Shown one piece after another: positions 11,457 to 23,200 of a stretch of DNA of 64,000 bases. The translations under genes and the position numbers were made by a program. The notes under the pieces were generated by a model. The model ran no database searches. It worked only from the letters and a program-made list of their open reading frames with translations, and was not told the DNA's origin. The stretch lies in the NCBI GenBank assembly GCA_025890175.1, contig JANPYM010000001.1, positions 1,019,187-1,083,186 on the forward strand, read 5' to 3'. How positions within the stretch are numbered: position 1 is the first letter of the stretch; the number at the start of each line of letters is the position of its first letter. Origin of the DNA: Ciborinia camelliae. Its lineage: Eukaryota; Ascomycota; Leotiomycetes; Helotiales; Sclerotiniaceae.

Positions 11457-12875
11457 TGAACCGAGGGGAAGGGACGTTACTCGGATGAGGTATTCTGAGG
11501 GCTAAGGATTATCGTTCTAAATTTCGACTGCAGTCCTCATGACCTCGAATCACATGCCCTGATGGTCGTGGTTGGGAGTTCCTGAGAACCCATCAAAGCC
11601 TAAAAAAATCCGATCTAAGGATTGGTCAGTTGGGTAATCGAGTCTCAAAACGGCTAAAAGCATAAGCTATACCTCCCGGCTCACGCAGGTCGTGATTGTG
11701 TCGAATTTCTATGAAGCAAAGTGAAATTGGACGATGTTTGTTACAAGAAACTTATATTTGCCACCAAAGATGAAGATGGTATGAAGTCTTCTGATTCCAC
11801 TAGTCTAGGATCATCTGGTATGTATAGCATAATGAGAGTCCGGGTTAACAAAATGGTATTTATGCCAATAATGATTGAAAAGATTGAGTTCTCATATTGA
11901 ACACCATACCCGTCGTGGTCAAGTACTTTATTAAACCACAGACTTGCCAATTTTTATTATTATTGGGGATTTTCCGTGGCTAAATACTGCTCGTATTCAG
12001 TACGTCTAGGAGCTTGTTGATACAAGCTACTAGACGTAGATGATCGTCCACTTGGGCTCGGGGGAAAGTATTTGTGAGGTTGTGGTCCAAGCATCGCGCT
12101 TTAGGTGAATAGTCTGAAGACTCTCCGGTACGAAACAATCCTGGGGTTCATATTAATATGGGGGCAATGTACATGACCTTGTTGTCTACTTTTGATCAAA
12201 TATATGTACAGTAGTCGACGAGATATCTTGTCACAATGCTTATTTCCAACTAGATATGCTCAGAGTCTTGGTCACGAATCCACGAAGTTCACTCATTCGA
12301 AGTGCTACTATGATCATACAGGTTAACATGAAATACAATATGATTATATGAGATGTTTTGAGTTTAGAAATCAAACTCGTGAGTGGTACCTTACCTACCC
12401 GAGATGTTTGAGATGCGCTAATGATATGGTGGAAGGACATACCTAGTAGTTACTATTAGGTACCTAGTCAATTAAAGCGTCAACAGTACGTAGATCAAAT
12501 GCCTGAGTAGGCCATTAGAAATCATTGATTTTGAATCTTGATGTAATAATGTACATACCTATAGTATGTTACTGTACTAGGTATGTACTATGAAATTTGA
12601 ACCCAGATACAAATAACCTGCTATATAAGTACAGCATTTGAAAGTCTTAAGAGGGTGATCATAGCTACATCTACTACTTGGTATTGAAGTTTTGATGAAA
12701 ATTTGTTATATTAAAATGCCTTTGGATATTGAGATGGTTAATAGGTGGGCGGCTACCTATTCTCACAAACTTTCTCTAGTTCTGGACTTGGTAGGTTAGA
12801 ACTGGTAGATACTACTACCAGTTGACTGTAATAATTATATGGAACGGACGTCGTTGGAATAATACCGGTACCTAC

Positions 12876-13409
12876 CTAGTAGCTATGATCTACTCTGTCC
12901 GGGTAGGTATGACTCGGCCAAGAACCTGGAAACGTCCATCCATCAAATCCATGGATGGGTCCATCAATTGTTACAGCTAACTGCAGGTAGGAAGCTCCAG
13001 CCTGACACCCCGGCCTGCAGCCGTCATGTAAAGCCTGAGGCTTCAACTCAAAGCGACACCAGCCCCCATGACACCAGCCCCCATCTAGTCTAGCTTCCAC
13101 TAGCTCCATCCCGCAAAACTTTTCAATATATAAGAAAATTTCTTCGCGCAAGTGAGACTTTTTTTTCTTCAACTTATTTTTTAAGTGCGGCTTGGTACCT
13201 CGTGTTTTTCGCGCATCTTCTCCGCCATGATGTAAACGAGTGTCAATGGTACCATAGATCGATCCCAATTGCAGCCGCTGCTCTCTCTTTAACCTCTTTC
13301 CGCGGGTTGGAAACTTCGTGTTTGCAATCCAGGCTGTGTCCGTCGGTTTGTCTGAAAGGGCCCAACGGATAACGGTTGGTGGGTGAGAGGATGGAGAGGG
13401 TTCGGACAT
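12876..13409 (-). CDS. Uncertain ORF, 177 codons
   Basis: An uninterrupted frame starts at an ATG at 13409. Its N-terminal half is hydrophilic and Lys/Arg-rich (KNKLKKKKSHLREE) and its C-terminal half is Gly/Trp/Cys-rich. The latter part is encoded across a 15-bp tandem duplication, which adds a repeated GWCHGGWCR-like pattern. No family is recognised. It may be a lineage-specific gene, a first exon only, or chance. Confidence 0.2.
   Translation of the reverse strand: MSEPSPSSHPPTVIRWALSDKPTDTAWIANTKFPTRGKRLKREQRLQLGSIYGTIDTRLHHGGEDARKTRGTKPHLKNKLKKKKSHLREEIFLYIEKFCGMELVEARLDGGWCHGGWCRFELKPQALHDGCRPGCQAGASYLQLAVTIDGPIHGFDGWTFPGSWPSHTYPDRVDHSY
13055..13084. repeat. 15-bp perfect tandem duplication
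   Basis: Two adjacent copies of a GACACCAG-starting 15-mer (13055-13069 and 13070-13084). It lies inside the uncertain 177-codon frame, where it is in frame. Confidence 0.95.
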
Positions 13410-13770
13410 TCTTTATTTTATATCACGATCAATTTTGGGCCGGAGGAAGAGTTGGTTCGACTTGAGGAGGGCGTCGAGGAATAAAAGTTATCTTTTGGAA
13501 TTTATGGGTGCGCTTCAGGTCGCCGCCCTGTGTCGAGGTGGAATCCTGATAAATTCATGTAGATCTGGTAGGGTATTGCACATGCATAGTTGTATCAATT
13601 TATTTCAATTCAATTCAAAGTCTCGTTCTCATCTTGAAAAACTGATAATGTAAACCATATTGACAAAATGCCAGGCACAAAAGTACCACCAGGCATATCT
13701 GTAAACGCCATCCATGCTTATCATCATGTAACTATAACGCTCATCATTATAAACTAATCATTCTTCATCC

Positions 13771-15027
13771 TTAATGGCCGTCATCAATCTTCTCCAGCTT
13801 GCCTGGATCGCGCTTTTCACCAGTCTCCCCAATAATTCTAATCCTATCGAGGCGCACTTTCTCGCGATCTCCATCACCATCCACAATGAAGAAAACTAAG
13901 CTTGTAATATTTTGAAACTTGACAAAGCGAAGTGATAGTGTAGCAGTGCCGGATGAATCCCAGTCTTTGGCTTCCAGTGTGATAGATTGTGTGGAAGGAA
14001 GATCTTCAGCCTCGTCGAAGCCGACAATGTGAGCTCGGTTTGTGTAAATTTGGATGGTCTTTGGTCGCATTGGCGCTTCGTCATCGTCATCATTCTCGAC
14101 ATCGGATGCTGAAGCTAGGGAAGTGATCTGATGGGTTGGGGATTAGTATTCGGTATTAAGACTTCAACAATTTGCACAACTGAAGAATGCTTCTTACCTG
14201 AATAGTATGAACCTTCAACGTAGATTGGAATGGCACGAACAACATGAGTTGCTCATCCGTATCACTCACAACCCAGTCCTTCGCTTTTGAATCTGCACCC
14301 TTTCCTTTCGACAATGCACTGGGTTTATTTGTATCAACCAGTGTTCGCACACCTCCAAATTCACTGTCAGCATTCAACAGTTCCAAACCCTTGATATCGA
14401 CCTGGTCTGTCACGTCGCTGTAACCCTTTGGTAAAGTTCCTATGCGCCATTCGCCGGAACCACTTGCAAACCCAGATGACGAGTCGCCTGAGTCATCTGC
14501 CTCTGCAGCCAACTTCTTCACAATATCTTGTAGTTTCTTTGGATCGGCACCCAAGACTTTCTCGACTTGTTTGCCCTCTTTGAAGATCATGAAAGTTGGC
14601 ATTCTGTTGGATTCGTATTAGCAAAGGCTTCGTATAGATATCTCGAGTCATTTTCTCCCCCTGCTTATCGAGGTATGTGCTATAGAAAGAGGACATACGC
14701 AGTGACGCTGTAGGTGGACGCAATCTCAGTCTGTGTATCGACATCGACTTTGGTAAATGTAATCTTGTTGGGACGAGACAACTTCGCAGAAAGCTGCTCA
14801 TAGATGGGTGCAATGGCCTTACATGGCCCACACCAGTCCGCATAAACTATAGATGAGATATAGTATTAGTGAGAGCAATGGTAGTAGCCGCAGATAAAGA
14901 TGAAGGGCAAGGAGTTGTGACAGGAGGGGCTTTGGCGGGGTAGCTTACAATCTGTTACGACGATCTTTGAGGTCTTCAGTAAGTTACTGAATTCTGCTGG
15001 TGACTTGATAACAACTGTTTTTGACAT
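13771..15027 (-). CDS. txl1: Thioredoxin-PITH domain protein (Txl1/TXNL1 family)
   Basis: Four exons: 15027-14949, 14846-14699, 14603-14198 and 14127-13771, giving 329 aa with phases closing. An N-terminal thioredoxin fold (about 1-108) has the redox motif W31-C32-G33-P34-C35 and a cis-proline in AMPTFMIFKEG. A Gly/Ser/Asp linker follows. The C-terminal PITH domain (about 140-320) contains DQLMLF-like and RPKTIQIYTNR wording. Family members are cytosolic disulfide reductases that associate with the 26S proteasome through PITH. The start MSKTVVIKSPAEF was preferred over an ATG 15 codons upstream because thioredoxins begin close to it. The stop is at 13771-13773. Confidence 0.95.
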
Positions 15028-15653
15028 CTTTTCTGTGTATAAAGCGTAAAGAGTTGTTGAACTGAAGGACAAGAGTTGCGCCGAAATGTATCAGAGTCGG
15101 CTCTTGCCGCTGGGTTGGAAATCAATTTCTTTGTCATGTGATCGAGCATAAACTACTCCTTTTCCTCACAATTACTCTGGGAAAATGATGCTTATATCAG
15201 GTATTGAAAAAATATGAGTGAAGTTTTACTATGCACCTCTCTAATCAGATTATCATCAGAATGGTTGTATATCCAGTTCTCGTAGCTAGTGCCTCCAGAG
15301 CTCTGATCACAAACATTCACAATGAAACTCCATTTTCTCTGGGGCACTTATATGGTTGGAGGAGTTCAAACAATCTGCAGCTAGGAATCAGATTAATGTT
15401 TTCTGAGAAGAATCATATCAGTCTCTATGCCCAGATAGTACTGGCAAGTTTCATTAAAACCCTATCTGAGCTTGTGGTACACAAGCGTATCTCTCTCTGT
15501 TTGTCCAATGCCATCTCTAACCTTTCTGTATCATGGGTATCATTATCCAGCCCCCAATTCTCTGCATTACAACCCATACCAGCCCATCTATACTTATGTA
15601 ACGATGTGCCAGCAATCAATCCCATCCACCAAGATCTCCGTAAGCAAGTCAGT
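15028..15653. other. Intergenic region
   Basis: Upstream region of txl1. Frames open on both strands between 15230 and 15700 have no recognisable domains and look like chance. Confidence 0.5.
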
Positions 15654-16157
15654 TTAACTCCTTTGACCATTCTCTCCCGCTCCTTCATTCTTTCCCAATA
15701 GCTTAGCTGCTCTTTCCAACCTATTCCTCCTTTCCCTCAACCCATCCCTCTCACTTGCCTCACTGCCATCAAGCTCCATACTACTTCCTCCGCCCCTCCG
15801 CCCATTTGTATACCTCCCCTCCAAGCCCCTTCCTTTTCCAAGCTCATCCTTATCCCTACTCCTCACAGTATACATCCCTGTTTTTTCTATCTCTCCTTTC
15901 ACCAACCCAATCCTCCTTCCAATGCTCACACTCCTACCACTTCCACTCCCACTCCCGCTTCCACCACTCCCACTACCGCCTCCGTTACCATTGCCACTAC
16001 TGCTATATCCGAATCCAAATACCCGCTTCCAAAAGCTCGGTTGTCGCACAATCGGTGCATTCCACCCCACATCTCCCGTCACACCTGATTGTGATGATGT
16101 TTGCGACTCAACTTCGCTACGCCAAATCTCGATGCGATTGCGTGATATATCTGGCAT
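15654..16157 (-). CDS. Hypothetical protein with Gly/Ser tract, 167 aa
   Basis: Single uninterrupted frame with a good A-rich context at the ATG (CTCAAAATGCC). The N-terminal third is polar (RNRIEIWRSEVESQTSS), then comes a hydrophobic/aromatic patch (QPSFWKRVFGFGYSSSG), a Gly/Ser/Asn low-complexity tract (about residues 52-75), and a highly charged C-terminus with a likely helix (DGLRERRNRLERAAKLLGKN). No family is recognised. The charged, biased composition and clean ends favour a real lineage-specific gene; the strong C-rich bias of the plus strand here is the main reason for caution. Confidence 0.5.
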   Translation of the reverse strand: MPDISRNRIEIWRSEVESQTSSQSGVTGDVGWNAPIVRQPSFWKRVFGFGYSSSGNGNGGGSGSGGSGSGSGSGRSVSIGRRIGLVKGEIEKTGMYTVRSRDKDELGKGRGLEGRYTNGRRGGGSSMELDGSEASERDGLRERRNRLERAAKLLGKNEGAGENGQRS

Positions 16158-17096
16158 TTTGAGTATAGTTTAAAAAAAAACTCCGACTAATGATTTTGCT
16201 GGATTTTGGAAGAGAGAAAGGCTTGCAAGTGGCGCATTTCGACTTGAGACGAGAGGTTTGGTTTTGAAGAGGAACTTGGAATATGGTGATCGTGATATTT
16301 AAGGTCAGCAGTTTTTGCAAGCTGATTGAGGCGGATGACAAGTGGTGAATTTTGGTGAGTGAATAAAACCCTGGACATGCTGTGTGAGCTTAGTAAATGA
16401 GTTGTACTTAAATTAAAGGGGTGTGGTGAAGTATGAATGGTTGGAAAGGGTAGAGAAGATTAATGGATTCGTGGGGGGCAGATGATCACAGGTGCCGACG
16501 GTACGACTCGGTTCAGACTCGAGATGCATGAATTTGAATGTCATGCCGTGTTTTTTGGTGCCACATCCTCTTTGTTCTTCAAATTTTTTTGAACCGAAAA
16601 AATCACTACTAGATATCTTTCTCTAGCAAACTGTAACCTTCTATCAGGCTTATCCAAGTGGAATTTGAGTATTTGATTATCATTTCTCTCTGTCCGAAGA
16701 GTTTAAGGTTATTGTTTTGATAGATGATATTCCAACAATCACCCAACTATTGTGCCAGAAAGAAATTGCGATCTCTAGTGATAATCGCAGTCAGGTCTCA
16801 TTATGAATTGTGTAGAATATGAGCTTCGTAGTTCTCGTTAACTTTAAGATATGGTGTCATACCATACTCCAGAAGCCTACACTAACTGAACTACCCTATA
16901 GCTCTATCTGAGAAAACTACCTAGTTTCTAAATTTCCACACTCTGCAATCCGAATAAATTTTTATTTCGTCCTTCTCTTTATCTTCACCTCCAACAAAAA
17001 CCCGAAAAGAAACAGACCAATTTCAAGAATACACCACAATTGTTTACAGTCCAGTCCGACATAAAAATAACTTCGATTTTCAAACAGTTATTCTAC
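16158..17096. other. Intergenic region
   Basis: AT-rich. Only very short frames are open. No gene or repeat was recognised. Confidence 0.5.
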
Positions 17097-17675
17097 TTAG
17101 CATACATAATGAATAGAAACTTTTTGTAAGGAATCGAATCTATATTCGTGATGGATAACCCCAAATTCTTCCCCTCGCCTCAAGGATTCGGGTTCCTGGC
17201 GCTTGCCGCCACCTTGATCAGTCTTATTATCATAATCGCTACATCCATCATTGAGTGTAATGGTATCAGGCATTAGGTCATGGAAATTTGTGACCGGGGA
17301 TAGCAGAGATTCGATAGTTGAGTCATGCACTTTTACGGCGAGGCATGGAGAAGATTTGTGGTCCGAGATTATCAAATTGATCAAGAATAGGATGAACTCG
17401 TGGACCAAAATGATCAGGCTAACGCGTCTTATCTGGATCAGATGTGGGAAGAGGCGAAAGCTTGTGAATGAGATTAGGCTGAGTGGCCTCCCGCTGATCA
17501 TACCAGATTTGTGGGATGAATATACAGTGAGGAATTTGTCAAGGAATTTACGAGGTGATGTCTGCTCCCTAGATGGAAGCGTTTCTTTCGGGAGAATATA
17601 AGGATGAGTCTGATGTGGAGTTATTGGCTGGTTGGGGAGCAAGAATATGAGAGATATAATGGAGATAGGAGGCAA
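17097..17675 (-). CDS. Uncertain ORF with one hydrophobic segment
   Basis: A 192-codon frame on the minus strand. A possible membrane helix lies around residues 83-105 (VSLIILVHEFILFLINLIIS), followed by a soluble tail containing FHDLMPDTITLND and a charged Gly/Lys/Glu segment. The tail looks more coding-like than the first 60 residues, so an internal ATG (for example in SGMISGRPLSLI) may be the real start. A plus-strand frame overlaps it at 17251-17601. No family is recognised. Confidence 0.3.
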   Translation of the reverse strand: MPPISIISLIFLLPNQPITPHQTHPYILPKETLPSREQTSPRKFLDKFLTVYSSHKSGMISGRPLSLISFTSFRLFPHLIQIRRVSLIILVHEFILFLINLIISDHKSSPCLAVKVHDSTIESLLSPVTNFHDLMPDTITLNDGCSDYDNKTDQGGGKRQEPESLRRGEEFGVIHHEYRFDSLQKVSIHYVC

Positions 17676-18082
17676 TTCGAGAAAGACAAATGATCGATGC
17701 GAGGCTGGCTGGTGTTGTGTTATTTTAAGATTCTCCTGCCACCTTTTGGGGCAGTTGTATCAATCAACTGGTTACAAGCTTCGAAGGTTCCGAAAAGTTG
17801 GTGGATTATCCATACCTATCTTTTATAGGTATTCTTGATTGAAAAATATACGTCCACGTGTAACATATTATTGAGACAACAGTCATCAAAGATCGATTCA
17901 GAAATCTTATATTATTGACCTATATTGTACCGCTCATCTGCAACAATTTCTGGAGTAAAATAGTTTTTATGGGTACATCGCAGAATGAGTAGAGCAGTGT
18001 CTGCTCCCTGTCATAACAATTCCATAGCAATTCCGCCACGAACTCCATATTCACGCCCTCCTCCTACCCTCCCTTCATGTTC
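17676..18082. other. Intergenic region
   Basis: About 400 nt without a convincing frame. Confidence 0.5.
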
Positions 18083-18556
18083 TCACTGCCTCACATACTC
18101 ATCATTATCATCATCATCCCAAAACCCATCCATCCCCAAACCACCCCACAGTCCAAACCCAACCGGTAAACCCCACCATCCCCAAACCCACCTCCAACTC
18201 CACAATCCCATACACCCCGCAGCCACCAACCCGCCAAGCACCATCTCCTTAACAATCACCTTAACCTTCTCTTTTCTCTCCTCATTCTTCCACATAAAAA
18301 TCCCCAGAGGCGTCGCTGTCCCCCCTTCCCTGGCCCTCCGCTCCCACCTCCTATTCTTCCTCTTAGATCTTCTCCGACACGACTCGCAGCGACGATCTCG
18401 TGCACTTGATTGAGATGACGGAGGGGAGTTCTCTAAATCAGGAATTAGAAAGGAGGAGCAGGCGCATTTATGAAACATAGTCGCTGAGAGGCGAGTTACG
18501 AAGAGGAGGAGGAGCCAGCCGCTGCGTTTGAGCACGAAGTGGTCGGTGTCGGGCAT
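18083..18556 (-). CDS. Small predicted membrane protein, 157 aa
   Basis: Single frame with an ATG at 18556. The N-terminus has a hydrophobic stretch (WLLLLFVTRLSATMF), then Cys residues (CACSS), a strongly basic Cys-containing segment (RRCESCRRRSKRKNRRWERR), a lysine-rich amphipathic region, and two Gly/Trp-rich hydrophobic segments near the C-terminus (VLGGLVAAGCMGLW and GWWGLPVGFGLWGG) before an acidic tail DDDDNDE. An internal start MFHKCACSS is an alternative. No family is recognised; the topology suggests two membrane spans with a basic cytosolic loop. Confidence 0.5.
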   Translation of the reverse strand: MPDTDHFVLKRSGWLLLLFVTRLSATMFHKCACSSFLIPDLENSPPSSQSSARDRRCESCRRRSKRKNRRWERRAREGGTATPLGIFMWKNEERKEKVKVIVKEMVLGGLVAAGCMGLWSWRWVWGWWGLPVGFGLWGGLGMDGFWDDDDNDEYVRQ

Positions 18557-20236
18557 GGTGGTGGTGGGATTGGTGTGGTGTTTGGTGAAATGCTATTTCC
18601 AAGGGATTGGAGGTAACGTTTGATGTACAGTATAGTAATGTTTTCTTTCCCAAAGCGGCGTCTCGATTCAAGAAATCGTAGTGTCACTGATTGTACATCG
18701 AGAATCCCGAGGAATTTGATAGAAATTTCAACTACGGTGGTGACGAGGTATACAGGATCCAGGAAGATCAACCCCAAACTCAATATCAGATTTATAGGAT
18801 ATATTATAGAATGTTCTGGAGACTAGGTATTTAAAGGCTTGAGATGGATTTAGGATAAAGCTTTGGTGAAGCAGAACAAACACATGATGATAGAGATGAT
18901 GACTAAGCATGTGTTAAGGTTATGTTTCCTCTACTATTAGGTAGTAACTGTTCACCCTTTCAATAGGTATCGAACACTTATCGAAATTTAACACCAATAC
19001 CTACGATGCATTATCATATCATTCTACACCCATGTTTATCATTTGGAGGTTACTGGATTATGAACTAGCCTCCCAACCCAAGAGTCTAATACTCAGTTCT
19101 ATTAACCTTACTGTCTCGGACTATGATTTTCTAACTTAGACCCACACATCCTGGGCCCATTGTGTATCAACCTCTACTCATGCTTCATCCATTAGTATGT
19201 AAACCACTCCAGTGACTTGGGCGTAGAGGATGCCCAAAAGATCACACCAGGCCTTGCCAACTCTCGTCATTAGACGAGTGTCAATACAGTGGTATGTGCA
19301 CACAAATATTTTGTTCTTTCTAAAATTTCGTTTACAATAGCATAGGAGAATGAACCGAGCGTGCCGAGTTCTTGATATGAGGCTTTGGAGTATTATTTGC
19401 AAGTGCTATATATAAGGTGGTAACATGTTACCTCTTGTTCGCTATCAAAACTTGTTTTCATCGGAATCAAGCTTGAAAGATGGTTCACTGTCTTGGGTTC
19501 CCATTATGAATGCGTTCAAATTTCACTCTCACTCTCATCTTAGACCCCCCCTTCTCTCTCGCTCTACAGAATGTAATTCGAAAAAAAGAAGCAAGAAAAA
19601 AGTCATATTTCTGAAACAATATCACAATATTCTCAAAATCTACATAAGTAGTAGTAAACCCAATCCCATTGAATTGCCTCAATTCCTACTATATTAACAT
19701 AAACACAATATCCTCCGCCCAAAATTCCACTCCTCCATTCACCCTTCGCCCCACTTATACAACCCAAACAACAAACAAAATGGCAAAACGGGCATCCATC
19801 AGTAGAAAGACTCCTTCGCAATGGGGATCTATTGCAGCTGCGCCGTGTTATATGGGCACTGTTTCGAATAAAACACCACACCCCCCGAAGGTGGTTATAA
19901 CACAGTGGTCGACCAACTGCGCGAGGTTGTCTTCACGGATTTGGTTGAAGGTTTGGTTTGGAGGTATTGTGCTGTAGCTATAAAATTTCATGGCTTTTTC
20001 AAATATTAAACTCGGCAGGTTTACACATTTATAGAAAGTTATTGGTCATTCTGCCGAGGAACCGAGAGTTCCTGACTTGGACAGTGAGTACCCAATAGAG
20101 GTTGAAGGCTCTCCTGCTACACTATATAGATCGACTCCGTATGTTTATACTCTGCTCTGCACTTTACTATCCACCCATCTCCTTTTATCCCAGCCACCCA
20201 GCCACCCAACCTCATCACCCTCTCACCACTAACCCC
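18557..20236. other. Gene-poor region upstream of the orphan membrane protein, 3' of ECM29
   Basis: Mostly non-coding AT-rich DNA. One 65-codon plus-strand frame at 19780-19977 has a convincing start context and is listed separately. The 20150-20240 stretch is pyrimidine-rich. Confidence 0.5.
19780..19977 (+). CDS. Possible small protein, 65 aa
   Basis: A short frame begins at an ATG in a strong context (ACAAAATGGC) after an A/C-rich leader that resembles a fungal 5' UTR. The peptide is basic with a Pro/His patch and a hydrophobic end (IWLKVWFGGIVL), the size and charge of a small mitochondrial membrane subunit. No family is recognised and a downstream exon could exist. Chance cannot be excluded. 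Confidence 0.22.
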   Translation: MAKRASISRKTPSQWGSIAAAPCYMGTVSNKTPHPPKVVITQWSTNCARLSSRIWLKVWFGGIVL

Positions 20237-23200
20237 CTACTCCTCCAACAACTTCTTCACTTTAACTAACACAACTTTCACACTCTCATTTCTTTCCCCC
20301 TCCAATGCCTCACCCAACCCCTTCTCTATACCACTCCTCACCTCCCCTCTCCCCTCCTCCCACATTCCAAATACTCCTCCCTTCCATGCCTCAACGATCA
20401 TCTCCGCCGCTTCTCCTCTCTTTATTCTAATCCCCTCACTTCCCGATCCACTACCTAATTCTAAAACCTCGAAAAACCCAGCACATATTTTATAATTATT
20501 CTCTTTTTGCGCATGCGTTCTCTTTCTCAACCCATCAAACAAAACTTTAATCCGCTCGTAAAGCGCGGCGCGCGTCGCGATGGTCGTGAGAGACGATCTG
20601 AGGAGTGGAGTAATAGTTTCGAGGAGTTGTGGAAGATGAGTAAGAGGTGATGGATCGAGATGTTTAACATTTATCGCACGGAACAGAGCTTCGACGCCAG
20701 CAGTTATAGTTACAGACTCAGTGGATTCTCCGCCCTTGCTAATCCCATCTTTCCTCTTGGAATCCGCTGTTGTCATAGATGTACTCGTATCCATGTGGTC
20801 TTCACCACTCAGATCTTCCAATATGGGTACGATGATAGTGTGTATCTCATCCCACATATCCACATCCGGTCTAGCTTCTGCGTATTTACCCAGCGCTGCA
20901 AAGGCAAATGATCGATAGATATCATTGTTACGTTTCGCTTCTCTGATTGCGATTTTCTTCGTTTGGGCTCGGATGCCAGATTCGGCTTCTAGGAATGCAT
21001 TAGATGCTTTTACGAATTTTACAAAACTCCCTAGTACGACTTCTTTTCCAGCGAAAGTTTTAAGTGCAAGCGACTTTTCAAGAGCAGGCCAGATGAGTGC
21101 AGATGTTTCGGCGGGAATAGTCGGCGATGTGGTTGAGGTTGTAGATGTGACAACGGCGGCGATCGTCAGAGCCGCCGTGTGTTTGATAGTCCATTTAGGG
21201 GAATCAATGTATTTGAGTACTAGTTCGTTGATTTCTCTTGCATATAACAAGACTGCTCTACTTCCACCTACATTTTCATCCCAGGTTTTCTCGAATTGCT
21301 TTTTGGTTGCATTATCGAAATCGTGTTTGGCGAAGAAGACAAAGGGGACTGCGATATCAGGAAGTCAGTAATTACTTATCACTAGATTGAACGTTCAAAT
21401 AAAGGTAGACCTTGAAAGAATTGATCAAACTTACGGAAATCGGAGGCTAAGGAGTTGAAATGATCGGTGGCGAATTTGGAGACGGCATAAATCAAATCGG
21501 AGGACACTTGGCGACGAGTTTCATCTTCGGCATTGAAGTAGAGGTCTTGAGAATATGCGAGGAGTCTGAGAAGTGCTTTATCAGAGACGAGGCGAGAGAC
21601 ATAGCCAGCTGCACGGGCATAAGATGCGCTGACAGCATTATTGCGATCAAGAACGGATTTTTCAAGGATTTTGAGAAAGTGATCGGCGTGGGGGCGGAAG
21701 GTGACGCTATGGCGGGTTGCAAGACTGACAAGGACACCGCCACAGCCAACTTTGGAGGGCATGCCTACGGTGGTCTTCATAACATTTTCCAGGTGGGGAG
21801 CGAATTTTTTCATAGTAGGTTCGTCGATTATGTCGAGACAGCGTTCGATGGCTTCCATGAGCGGGGATTGAGTAACAGCGTTTGTGCGGGCACTGTCAAT
21901 TTTCTCTTCAGTGAGGTTGTAATGGGCGGCGCGTAGATATATGTAGTCGATACCTTCCATTTCCATTGTGCTCAAAAGACCCAAGAGTCGTTCGACGAGA
22001 TTTGGAACGAATGGAAGAAGAGCTTTGCCACCACTCTTGATAAGTTTGAGCACGGTAATTGTTGCGAAAGTTCGGACTTCTTCGGCGGAACTTTCTAGCC
22101 CTTGATCTGAAAGTAAGAACGGCAAGACGTCTTTTAACATAGCTTGTGCATGCTTTGAAGATGTACCTGCCTCTACCTGTCGGACAAGTATACCAGTAAG
22201 AGCCATACTAAAACATAGGGAAGTCAGTAATTGCCCATGAAAGAAATAGTTCGGGATAAAACTAAAACGAAAGCTATATGAGATGAAAAAGATTCAGAGT
22301 TTCAAACAGTCCAAACTGCAGTCCGACAATGGACGGGCTTTGGTTGTTGAATATATTGAATCAATTTGAAGGATCAAACTGTATTTAAAAGACCACAGTT
22401 TATTGAATAATAGAAGATTCTGGGCCTGGATTGAATTTCGAGCTATTGAAACCCTGAGGGGATGACAACGTTGGCACACATTATGTAAGTCATCAAGGGG
22501 GATAAAATGAAAGAACCAATTATGCTGACCTAAGCGACAGAGCAGCCTTCCTAACAGAGCCCTTGATATCATCAAGAACCTTGAAAGCAACATGCCATAT
22601 ATCATGAAGATACTTCTCGTACTTCTCAAAATCTCTACCTTGTACGAGATCAGCAATGGCAGCACAACTAGCTTCTCTTGTTCGCCATTCTTTTCCTAGG
22701 ATGCTCTTCAACAAATCAGTAATGATCTCGTCGAAATGCTGGTTAACAGTAGCATTTGAGTCTTTGACAAGAGCACTCCAAATATCGTTCATAGACCGTT
22801 GAACGTTTGGGTTTGGATCAAATCGATATCGGTACAATTTTGGGTACAATTTTGGATCAATCTCGGATTCGGAGAGGATATTGCTTAACCCAAACCTACA
22901 ACATTAGGGGGTCAGCAATTGCTCCAAATATGATTGGAGGCTCGAACATAGTTGGGACGTTGGGAAAAGCGATAAGAAACCGATTCAACTTACCGGCCAA
23001 ATGCTGCCCTGGTAGACCAAGTGGCCGCATTTGTAGCGAGTGACATGAATTTATATACCAAACTTTGATCCCCAACTTCGTTGGCAAGGCTGACAATATC
23101 CTTGTAAGAGGTAATAGATTTACCCTCCCCAGTTGGCAGTGCACCAGGTTCAAATAGTTCGGTTTCTTCATGGACTTTGATCTGAGTACTTGTGCCCGTA

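Larger units (their letters stand above)
11457..13770. other. Gene-poor AT-rich region
   Basis: Between the transcription factor start and the Txl1 stop. It contains palindromic TACCTAG-type motifs (for example around 12865-12885), a perfect 15-bp tandem duplication at 13055-13084 and one 177-codon minus-strand frame (listed separately). Nothing else was recognised. Confidence 0.5.

Noticed and set aside
15425..16173. Plus-strand Pro/Leu-rich frames opposite the 167-aa hypothetical protein
   Set aside because: They are complements of the Gly/Ser-coding tract and lack a convincing start.
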